From a bacterium (GTDB taxonomy: Bacteria; Electryoneota; Electryoneia; Electryoneales; Electryoneaceae), in contig JANQEY010000094.1 of NCBI GenBank assembly GCA_028278125.1, forward strand, positions 61,332 through 125,331: a stretch of 64,000 bases of DNA, written 5' to 3'. This document shows positions 47,733-54,834 of the stretch, in pieces (position 1 is the first letter of the stretch; every line of letters begins with the position of its first letter). The notes beneath the pieces were generated by a model. The model did no database searches and was not told the origin of the DNA. It saw only the letters and a program-made list of their open reading frames with translations. The translations under genes were made by a program, and so were the position numbers.

Positions 47733-48437
47733 TTAAACATCAATCAACAGGTTATCTACTGTCCAGTATACATTCTCCGCTTCAAAGGGAGCCAGCTCCC
47801 CGGGGATATGATTAAAATAAATCTTCCCCACACCCGCCTTTTTCGCCAGGCTTATCGCCTCCACCGGATCAACATGAGTTGCTTCGATTATGAGACCGTC
47901 CACATTGGTGATATTATCGCCAAGATCATCAAAAACTGTGATATCCGATGAAAACACCCAGGTTTTATTATTGCGTTGAACAGTCAAGCTGAAACTACCC
48001 CCTGAAGATAATGGTAGATGATTATTTAACCAAGATGTCAGAATGTGTCCTGACCTTAATTCAAATTGTGATTCATAAAGATCAATAAATTCAATAGTAA
48101 ATGGCAATTTTTCAATATCCAGTTGTACTATTTTTAACCATGCCCTGATCGCACTGTTCAATATATGCGGTCCCAGTATTTCCAGGGGTTCCTGCCTGTT
48201 TTCAAGTTTCCACCCCTGAAGTAGCATTGGAAGCCCGCCTATGTGATCAGAATGTGCGTGCGTTAAAACTATAGTGACTATCTCCTGGTACCATTTGTCA
48301 GATTCACGAATACGACGGGAAACACCCTCCCCGGCATCAATTAATAACCCACCAACCTTACCCTCAACCAACGTTGCACTATACATCCTGTGCGGATCTG
48401 GATCGCCCGAACCGGTACCAAGAAATCTTATTTTCAT
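47733..48437 (-). CDS. metallo-beta-lactamase-fold hydrolase (RNase Z-like)
   Basis: 234 residues from ATG 48437, with GGA upstream (TTG at 48443 adds two residues). The zinc motif HAHSDH in VLTHAHSDHIGGLPML, the N-terminal RFLGTGSGDPDPHRM, a second site around FSSDITVFDD and the final His in YFNHIPGE resemble tRNase Z and related phosphodiesterases. It lacks the long exosite arm of RNase Z, so a phosphodiesterase or other hydrolase role is possible. It is the first gene of the minus-strand group that runs to 42080. Confidence 0.82.
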   Translation of the reverse strand: MKIRFLGTGSGDPDPHRMYSATLVEGKVGGLLIDAGEGVSRRIRESDKWYQEIVTIVLTHAHSDHIGGLPMLLQGWKLENRQEPLEILGPHILNSAIRAWLKIVQLDIEKLPFTIEFIDLYESQFELRSGHILTSWLNNHLPLSSGGSFSLTVQRNNKTWVFSSDITVFDDLGDNITNVDGLIIEATHVDPVEAISLAKKAGVGKIYFNHIPGELAPFEAENVYWTVDNLLIDV

Positions 48438-48590
48438 TTTCAATCCATTGAGTTTTCAAAGATTTCTACGATTTTTGAAGGACACAAAAAGGTAACCAAC
48501 AATTTTAATTCCCGGAAACACGATTGGGCAAGAGACTGGTAGAAATAACCTGAATATACTTTATGGTTACCGGATCATTGCGAGAAAAAA

Positions 48591-48619
48591 AATCACAAGA
48601 TTATTATGCTCTTGTGATT
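48591..48619 (-). terminator. Rho-independent terminator of the chemosensory operon
   Basis: Stem AATCACAAG (48591-48599) with CTTGTGATT (48611-48619), an 11-base loop, followed on the minus strand by TTTTTTTCTCG. It lies about 50 bp past the last che gene. Confidence 0.88.
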
Positions 48620-48671
48620 CGATACATCTATTTGAATAATAGTTGCTTACAACAGGATGTTATAATACTAA

Positions 48672-49145
48672 CTACTTTATCAATTCCTTCATAGATACTT
48701 CAACCGAGAAACTCATGTCTTCCATTACAAACGGAATAACAACAACAGGTATATCAACTTTGTGGCTTATCAGGTGATCCTTACCAACTACAACCGAAGG
48801 GATCGAGATATGAAAAGATAAATCTTCCTCGGAAAAAATGGTCTTAGCTCCACCTGCTACTATATTTGTCAACTCACCGATCAAGTCCTGTACTTCACGT
48901 GATAACCGTGAGGTCGTTTCCCCGGTAACTAAACTGAAAGCTTTTAGAGCTGTTCTTTCATCGAAACTTAAAGCAACTGAGCCCGTTACCTGTTTTTCAG
49001 CAAATCCCACAATTCCGGTAATATCGCCCTGGGTTAGACGATTTTCCTTCAGAAATGGTGCTTTTCTTTCGGGGGTAAGACCAAGCATCATTTCCATGGT
49101 ATTCACAACTGAACTGATAAAAGGGTTTATAAATTTCACTTCCAT
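48672..49145 (-). CDS. cheX: CheX-like chemotaxis phosphatase
   Basis: 157 residues. The CheC/CheX/FliY-type pattern is visible: SVALSFDERTALKAFSLVTG in the first half and the conserved helix VQDLIGELTNIVAGGAKTIF, whose Glu and Asn are the residues that attack phosphorylated CheY. The N-terminal INPFISSVVNTMEMMLGLTP is typical of CheX. It dephosphorylates CheY-P to end the signal. It is the last gene of the che operon and lies next to a CheY-like gene, its likely substrate. Confidence 0.85.
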   Translation of the reverse strand: MEVKFINPFISSVVNTMEMMLGLTPERKAPFLKENRLTQGDITGIVGFAEKQVTGSVALSFDERTALKAFSLVTGETTSRLSREVQDLIGELTNIVAGGAKTIFSEEDLSFHISIPSVVVGKDHLISHKVDIPVVVIPFVMEDMSFSVEVSMKELIK

Positions 49146-49169
49146 TTAAATCTCCAGGAATTTATTTCC

Positions 49170-49529
49170 TCAGGCATTAAGGAATGTTTCAACTTTCTCC
49201 AGCAGAGTAGCTTTTGTAAACGGTTTAACTATGTAATCGTTTACTCCCTCTTTCAACGCTGAAAGAACTTCACCTTTCGCGCCTTCAGTAGTCACCATAA
49301 CAATGGGAACCGATCCGAAAACGGAATTCTGCCTGATTTCTTTAACTAGGCTCAATCCATCCATAACCGGCATATTCCAATCGGTAAGCACAAGTTTGAC
49401 ATTGTTCATTTTACCAAGTGCTTCCACACCATTACCGGCCTCAACAATATCTTCATAACCTGAGGATTTCAGGTTATTAACGATGATACGACGCATTGTT
49501 ATTGAATCATCGACTACAAGAATTCGCAT
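49170..49529 (-). CDS. CheY-like single-domain response regulator A
   Basis: 119 residues, a bare receiver domain: acidic pair Asp7-Asp8, phosphorylation site Asp50 (LVLTDWNMPVMDG), Thr in VMVTTEG and Lys in IVKPFTK. No output domain. The WNMP context is close to that of true chemotaxis CheY proteins. It is probably the diffusible output of the CheA encoded in the same operon. A second receiver gene (50073-50447) lies nearby, so one may signal and the other may serve as a phosphate sink. Confidence 0.9.
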   Translation of the reverse strand: MRILVVDDSITMRRIIVNNLKSSGYEDIVEAGNGVEALGKMNNVKLVLTDWNMPVMDGLSLVKEIRQNSVFGSVPIVMVTTEGAKGEVLSALKEGVNDYIVKPFTKATLLEKVETFLNA

Positions 49530-49562
49530 TTTGCGACTCCTTTACTAATATTTTCAAGAACT

Positions 49563-50057
49563 TCAACCTTGAATAAAATAATCACCCGATATCGTCACTT
49601 TCAGTACTTCTTCCTGTACCATAAAGTCCCAGGACTTGGCGTTACCCGGAACGGACGGCACGTTACCGTGTCCAGTTTCAGGCAATCCAAGCTCAAATCG
49701 CTGATCCGGAGGAAGATAGCTGTTCAGGAATCTTCCGGCAATTGTATTTATCAGTTCAGCCAGGGTGTCAAATACCATTTCCCTTGGCAATTCTTCCGGT
49801 TCATCGGCAAACAGATCGTCGCCAGGTCCATGTATAGCTTCAGCTATCAATTTTGCCCCTTCATTCCCAACAAGGATCATCACGAATCCTTCGTGAGGAC
49901 TGAGAAGATTCAGCTTAGCCCAATATGGATCGGCACCAACAGGGACCTCCGGTTCATCCTCAGGGATAGCCTGCTCAAAAGCCATATTCTCCAACGTTAT
50001 GGCGACAGCCGAGGCTATCGCACCCTGGGTATTTAACCTGTTTTCCTGCTCTTCCAT
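49563..50057 (-). CDS. CheX-like protein B, diverged
   Basis: 164 residues. It shares with CheC/CheX the central helix signature (VFDTLAELINTIAGRFLNSY, with the Glu and Asn in place) and the LLSPHEGFVMILVGNEGAKL strand-helix unit. The N-terminus is long and acidic (AIPEDEPEVPVGAD). It is probably a second CheY-P phosphatase or a phosphate-insensitive binding partner. Its place between two receiver genes suggests one CheX for each CheY, but that pairing is inference. Confidence 0.75.
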   Translation of the reverse strand: MEEQENRLNTQGAIASAVAITLENMAFEQAIPEDEPEVPVGADPYWAKLNLLSPHEGFVMILVGNEGAKLIAEAIHGPGDDLFADEPEELPREMVFDTLAELINTIAGRFLNSYLPPDQRFELGLPETGHGNVPSVPGNAKSWDFMVQEEVLKVTISGDYFIQG

Positions 50058-50072
50058 TTTAAGTCCTTTTAA

Positions 50073-50447
50073 CTATTGCTGCACCTGTTGAAGAACACCG
50101 GCGATCACAGCTGGCGAAACAGGTTTACTAAGTACTTTCAAAGCACCCTTTTCCAGCAATTCAGCTTCCATCGCTTCATTCTTTGAACTCGTAATCATGA
50201 CTACCGGAATTGATTCAAGATCAGCATCAGATTTAATGGAATCCAGCAATTCTGAACCGTCCATCTCAGGCATGTTCAAATCGCTGATAATGAGGTCAAC
50301 TTCATTCTCCCTGGCTAGCTCTAACGCCTCCCTGCCATTAACGCCTTCAAGAAACGTCGCTTCATGTAAACCCGCAATTTCAAAGCAACGGCGGATCACC
50401 ATCCTTGCCGTCGCCGAATCATCCGCTAAAATAACTGTACTAACCAT
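50073..50447 (-). CDS. CheY-like single-domain response regulator B
   Basis: 124 residues, receiver only. Acidic pair Asp9-Asp10, phosphorylation site Asp56 (LIISDLNMPEMDG), Thr/Ser in MITSSK and the conserved Lys in VLSKPVS. It differs from receiver A in surface helices. Three bases separate it from the HDOD gene. Target unknown. Confidence 0.9.
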   Translation of the reverse strand: MVSTVILADDSATARMVIRRCFEIAGLHEATFLEGVNGREALELARENEVDLIISDLNMPEMDGSELLDSIKSDADLESIPVVMITSSKNEAMEAELLEKGALKVLSKPVSPAVIAGVLQQVQQ

Positions 50448-50449
50448 TC

Positions 50450-51325
50450 TTATGCCTCGCCATCCGCTGCAATGGATTTTTTAACCGCATCATACTCTTC
50501 TTCAACTGTTAAAAGAATCTTGTCAAGATCCTTCATCTTCAAATTGAAGTGTTCATCATACTTGCTGTCAATATTATATGCCATAGTATCTGCACCGGTA
50601 CCTGTACCACCCATCATGGCGATCAAATCGCCCATGTGTACAGCATAGACTAAATTGGCATTTTCAGGTTTCGAGCCAGATGGGTCATGATGGTAGAGAA
50701 TCACATCGCATAAGCGGTCAGGTAGTTTCCAGGCTTCTGCAAGCGCAAATCCGACCGCGTTATGATCCATTCCTACAAGTTCTCTCTCCGCTTCTCTGAA
50801 ATCCGTAACTTTGCCCTGATCATATAATTCAGTCAATTGATCAGCCTTGGCACCGATTGAGCTGGATATTACGGTTTTTCCAATATCATGAAGTAATCCT
50901 GCCGTAAAAGCTTCATCGGCGGACATCTCCTGGCGTGCATAATGGGTCATTTCACGAGCGGCGATAGCTGTCCTTAATGAGTGATCCCATAATGCTCCCG
51001 GTGAAGCAGCATACCCTTTCAACTCCTTCTCGAATATGTCTGAAGCGGTTGTACTGACAGCTATCCCTACAACCATTTTTTCGCCTAGTTGCATAATCGC
51101 ACGAGACAAAGATGTTATTTCCACGCGTCGTGCAAACGCGGCAGAGTTGGCGATCCTCAATACTCTCGCGGTAAGCGCGGCATCTGAAGATACAATTTTT
51201 GCCATTTCATCGAGGGAATGGTTCTCGTCACCCATTATTTCGATTATCCTGAGAACCACGGCGGGGAGCGGTGGTAAATCTTCGATATTTTTAATCAGTT
51301 CCTGTGGAAGTTTTACAGTTCCCAT
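50450..51325 (-). CDS. HDOD-domain protein
   Basis: 291 residues. An HDOD domain (LPPLPAVVLRIIEIMGDEN, MAKIVSSDAALTARVLRIAN, GLLHDIGKTVISS) fills the chain. The HD-like LLHDIGK motif is kept, but HDOD proteins usually lack the full metal-binding set and act as signalling scaffolds rather than hydrolases. Such genes often lie in che operons. The start overlaps the end of cheD by 13 bases and has GGGGAGG upstream. Confidence 0.88.
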   Translation of the reverse strand: MGTVKLPQELIKNIEDLPPLPAVVLRIIEIMGDENHSLDEMAKIVSSDAALTARVLRIANSAAFARRVEITSLSRAIMQLGEKMVVGIAVSTTASDIFEKELKGYAASPGALWDHSLRTAIAAREMTHYARQEMSADEAFTAGLLHDIGKTVISSSIGAKADQLTELYDQGKVTDFREAERELVGMDHNAVGFALAEAWKLPDRLCDVILYHHDPSGSKPENANLVYAVHMGDLIAMMGGTGTGADTMAYNIDSKYDEHFNLKMKDLDKILLTVEEEYDAVKKSIAADGEA

Positions 51326-51798
51326 TCTCCCCTCCCTGGCGAGGATACTACTACTCGTCCATTACTGATATTCGCAGTCAGGGTCCGGCTGTATTGACCT
51401 CCAACATCTTCGTTAACAGCACCCAGCTTGTACTTCCAGAGTATTTTCCTCACAGCAAGAATGTTGCGCTTTCCAATATTAAAAACATTATTTGAGTCCA
51501 TGATGCTGGCGCCACCAGCAAGCTTCACGACAAGATCCTTGCTGCTTGTTACACCCAGTTTTTTCATTTCTTTCAAAATTGATGGAATTCCAGTGTCAGC
51601 AAACGTACCCGGTTTTTCCTCTGCGCGCTTCTTATTAATATCCGATTCAGGGAGAGCAACATGCAGCAATCCCACAGCTTTCTGGCGCGGTGCAAGTATA
51701 ACCACTCCGACACATGATCCCAATCCTATGGTGCGAATGACGTCGTCGGCCTTGTTAGATGCCGCGAATTCACCAACACCTACATAGATTACCCCCAT
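51313..51798 (-). CDS. cheD: CheD chemoreceptor glutamine deamidase (intact)
   Basis: 161 residues. The active-site block TIGLGSCVGV gives Thr23 and Cys29, and His46 lies 17 residues after the Cys (GLLHVALP), the same spacing as the Thr-Cys-His set of Thermotoga CheD. The C-terminal VVKLAGGASIMD and NEDVGGQYSRTL are typical. It deamidates selected glutamines on chemoreceptors and, in some bacteria, binds CheC. Its start overlaps the end of cheB by one base. Confidence 0.93.
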   Translation of the reverse strand: MGVIYVGVGEFAASNKADDVIRTIGLGSCVGVVILAPRQKAVGLLHVALPESDINKKRAEEKPGTFADTGIPSILKEMKKLGVTSSKDLVVKLAGGASIMDSNNVFNIGKRNILAVRKILWKYKLGAVNEDVGGQYSRTLTANISNGRVVVSSPGRGEWEL

Positions 51799-52853
51799 CA
51801 GGCGGTCTCCGAAAACAATCTTATTACGCTGTCAGCAATTTTATTAAGAGGAACCAAACGCTCAGCCCCTCCCCGATTATAAGCTTCCTTTGGCATGCCA
51901 AATACAACAGAGCTGGCTTCATCCTGAGCCAAAGTATTTGCGCCTGACTTTCTCATATCCACCATAGCGTCTGCGCCATCTGCTCCCATACCCGTCAACA
52001 TCACTCCAACTGCATTTGATCCAACATGCTCTGCTACTGATTTGAAAAGTACTTCAACAGAAGGCATATGTCCATTGATTTTTTCACCCTGCGAACAATG
52101 TACTCTGTATTCTCCCCCGCTACGGCGCACCTTCATATGGTAATCCCCGGGCGCAATCAGCACCTGGCCAGTCATCACCCTGTCACCACTACTTGCCTCT
52201 TTAACACTCATCGCACATTCTTCATCCAGGCGTTGCGCGAACATTTTTGTAAAACCAGACGGCATATGCTGGACTATCACAACTCCCGGCATGGTTTGAG
52301 GAAATTCGGAAATAACACGTCGTATTGCAACTGTTCCCCCTGTTGAAGCGCCAATTGCAATGACTTTGTCTGTTGATTCAGCCAAAGCCCTGTTAACCTC
52401 ATCAGTGTGAACTCTCTTTTCGCCCTTCTCCCGCTTCCAATGACTGACATTCGCGTTGGACACCGCTTTAACCTTGGTACGCAATTCAGCAAGCATCTCG
52501 TTTAACCCGCGAGCTACATCGGTACTCGGTTTGGTGACAAAATCAACGGCCCCGGCATCCAGGGCATCAATCGTTATCTGTTTTCCCCGCTGTGTTAATG
52601 CACTGACCATCAATACAGGTAGCGGATATTGCGGCATCAGGCGGCGTAAGAATTCTACGCCGTCCATCCGGGGCATTTCAACATCCAGTGTTAAAACATC
52701 CGGTTTATGTTCAACTATTTTGTCCCTGGCGATGTAGGGATTTGCTGCAGTATCAACAACTTCTATATCAGGATCGAGATCGAGTCCCTGTGCAAGTATC
52801 TGTCGCACGAGCGCTGAATCATCAACAACCAAAACTCGAACCTTCTTTTTCAT
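51798..52853 (-). CDS. cheB: CheB protein-glutamate methylesterase
   Basis: 351 residues. A receiver domain (VLVVDDSALVRQIL, site Asp in LTLDVEMPRMDG, KPSTD) is joined to the methylesterase domain with the catalytic triad: Ser in GASTGGTVAIRR, His in VVQHMPSG and Asp in LTGMGADGADAM. It removes methyl groups from chemoreceptors when phosphorylated by CheA. It is three bases after cheR and overlaps cheD, so it is tightly coupled. Confidence 0.96.
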   Translation of the reverse strand: MKKKVRVLVVDDSALVRQILAQGLDLDPDIEVVDTAANPYIARDKIVEHKPDVLTLDVEMPRMDGVEFLRRLMPQYPLPVLMVSALTQRGKQITIDALDAGAVDFVTKPSTDVARGLNEMLAELRTKVKAVSNANVSHWKREKGEKRVHTDEVNRALAESTDKVIAIGASTGGTVAIRRVISEFPQTMPGVVIVQHMPSGFTKMFAQRLDEECAMSVKEASSGDRVMTGQVLIAPGDYHMKVRRSGGEYRVHCSQGEKINGHMPSVEVLFKSVAEHVGSNAVGVMLTGMGADGADAMVDMRKSGANTLAQDEASSVVFGMPKEAYNRGGAERLVPLNKIADSVIRLFSETA

Positions 52854-52855
52854 TA

Positions 52856-53692
52856 TTAATCCTTCTTATAAACCGCTGGTTGAATATAATTGAATGGTGT
52901 ATCCATTCGACCTAAAGTTTCGGAGTGACCGATAAACAGGTAACCACCATCAATCATGCAATTGTGATACCTTTGTACAAGCGCCTTACGTGTGGGCTGG
53001 TCAAAGTAGATCATAACATTTCGACAGAAAATTACGTCAAATTTTCCTTTAAACGGGTATGATTCCCGGATCAGGTTTAGTTTTCGAAAAGTTATAATAT
53101 CCTGGATATTTTTCTTGACTTTGAACGAATTTTCATCGATACGTGTGAAATAGCTGTTCAAGAGAAGCTTTGGGAGTTTAGTGACGTTGTCAGCCTCATA
53201 TATACCCCTGACAGCCTTTTCCAGCGCTGTTGTTGAGATATCAGTTGACAGGATCTTCGCATCCCACAAGCTTATTTTTTTCTTGAAGAACTCATGGATC
53301 AGCATAGCTATCATATAGGATTCTTCTCCGGAGGAACATCCGGCTATCCATATACGAAGCTTCTTTTCATTGATTGAATCTTTGTATTGCAATAATTCAG
53401 GAAGAACTCGCTGGGAAAAGAAATTGAAATGATCACTTTCGCGGTAAAAGAAGGTGTGATTGGTAGAAATCTTGTCAATCAATTCAGTGATTCGACCACC
53501 AGACTTATCAGCGAGGACCCAGTCATAATATTCCTGAAATGAAGTAAACTTGTTCTTTTTAAGTAAGCTATTAAGACGTCCAACAATCAAAGATCGTTTC
53601 TGTTCGGTCAGGTTTACTCCAAACCTGTTGTAGATTAGATCACGAATTAACTTGTATTCATGATCTTTGAGCTTTGTTAAACTAAAATTCAA
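52856..53692 (-). CDS. cheR: CheR chemoreceptor methyltransferase
   Basis: 278 residues. An N-terminal helical domain (LIYNRFGVNLTEQKRSLIVG) precedes the SAM-binding domain: FFYRESDHF, RIWIAGCSSGEESYMIAMLI, ILSTDISTTALEKA, FDVIFCRNVMIYFD. It methylates receptor glutamates. The start is TTG 53692; no other start keeps the N-terminal domain. It has no C-terminal extension or TPR. Confidence 0.95.
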   Translation of the reverse strand: MNFSLTKLKDHEYKLIRDLIYNRFGVNLTEQKRSLIVGRLNSLLKKNKFTSFQEYYDWVLADKSGGRITELIDKISTNHTFFYRESDHFNFFSQRVLPELLQYKDSINEKKLRIWIAGCSSGEESYMIAMLIHEFFKKKISLWDAKILSTDISTTALEKAVRGIYEADNVTKLPKLLLNSYFTRIDENSFKVKKNIQDIITFRKLNLIRESYPFKGKFDVIFCRNVMIYFDQPTRKALVQRYHNCMIDGGYLFIGHSETLGRMDTPFNYIQPAVYKKD

Positions 53693-53753
53693 AATTCACA
53701 CTCACTGAATATATCAATCAAACAATTATTTATAATGTTATATTATAAATTCT

Positions 53754-54254
53754 TCACTTTCCTGAATCGATTAATTCACCCTTGTAAAACCAGTCGGTTT
53801 CTCTGATTTTGTTTACCCTGGCAACAATCACTTCCCCGGTAAAGGTATTAAACACAACCTTCCGTCCCATTGTACCACCAACATCCCGGCTCGTGATGGG
53901 AATATTATATCCATTCAGGAGGTTTTCTGCTTCCCTGATATTATCCTGCCCGATCTGAATCTGTTCCTTTGATGAGCCCTGGGGTGCAGCTCCTCCATAT
54001 AGCTGGGCCTCAAGATCAGAAACGGGGCACCCTCGATTTGCAAACATCCTGATTAATTGCATTGTCGCCGGGTAGGCGTAAAGTGAAGTTGGTGATTCAC
54101 TGGGAGGCAGATAGTGATAGATAAAATGATTCATACCACCCAGTTTGTTCCTGCGATTATACAGGGATATTGCCACACTCGAGCCTAAAACCGTCAATAT
54201 CATTGTTGGTTTTACAGCAAAAAAAATAAAGCCCGGCCTGAGGAAATAGTTCAC
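53754..54254 (-). CDS. CheD paralog with the catalytic Cys replaced by Ser
   Basis: 166 residues, start GTG 54254 with AGGTG upstream. The N-terminal YFLRPGFIFFAVKPTMI and TVLGSSVAISLYN-x(7)-GGMNHF align with CheD, but the cysteine of LGSCV is Ser26 here (AGT codon), while His43 is kept 17 residues on and Thr21 is one residue closer than in the intact copy. The later SDLEAQLYGGAA, IGQDNIREAENLL and SRDVGGTMGRKV are CheD-like. It is probably inactive as a deamidase and may only bind receptors or CheX-type partners. It lies between cheW and cheR. It differs from the intact copy throughout, so it is an old paralog, not a recent mutation. Confidence 0.88.
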   Translation of the reverse strand: MNYFLRPGFIFFAVKPTMILTVLGSSVAISLYNRRNKLGGMNHFIYHYLPPSESPTSLYAYPATMQLIRMFANRGCPVSDLEAQLYGGAAPQGSSKEQIQIGQDNIREAENLLNGYNIPITSRDVGGTMGRKVVFNTFTGEVIVARVNKIRETDWFYKGELIDSGK

Positions 54255-54314
54255 TGTACACCTGGTAGAAAAAAGTAAAACAGATAAAAACCAATTGATT
54301 TAAGGTCATTCCAT

Positions 54315-54830
54315 TTACTGCTTGACGGCATTGTCCAATTGTTCAAATTCTTCTTCGAATAACAATTTTCTTACATTAAGCAGGATTTTTACAGCTTCAT
54401 CTACCTTCCCCAATCCCTGGATAAAACGACTGCCTGAACCCTTTTGCACACTGGGAGGTGGTTCGATGTTCTTTTCTGCAATATCCAGAACTTCAGATAC
54501 CGAATCGACTATCAATCCAACAGGTTTTTCCTTGATATTTACAACTACGATACATGTTCGCTCATCATAGTCACGTTCTTCCATGCTGAAACGTAAACGA
54601 ACATCTATTACCGGTACCACCTTGCCACGGAGATTAATCACACCCTTGACAAATTCAGGAACATCAGGAAGATCTGTGATGCTTTGAATTCCTATAATTT
54701 CAGTGACATAACGAATCTCAATTCCGTACTCTTCCTGACCAATATTAAACGTCAGGTATTTTCCCATAAGGGAGTCTTCATCCTGACCCATCTCAAGATT
54801 CATGTTCTCAAGATTTACGGAATCACTCAT
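54315..54830 (-). CDS. cheW: CheW coupling protein
   Basis: 171 residues. One CheW domain (KYLTFNIGQEEYGIEIRYVT, ITDLPDVPEFVKGVINLRGK, VVPVIDVRLRF, VGLIVDSVSEVLDI) with a short acidic N-terminal lead and a C-terminal helix. It links CheA to receptors in the signalling array. The gene starts four bases after cheA ends, so the pair is co-translated. Confidence 0.95.
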   Translation of the reverse strand: MSDSVNLENMNLEMGQDEDSLMGKYLTFNIGQEEYGIEIRYVTEIIGIQSITDLPDVPEFVKGVINLRGKVVPVIDVRLRFSMEERDYDERTCIVVVNIKEKPVGLIVDSVSEVLDIAEKNIEPPPSVQKGSGSRFIQGLGKVDEAVKILLNVRKLLFEEEFEQLDNAVKQ

Positions 54831-54834
54831 TTTA

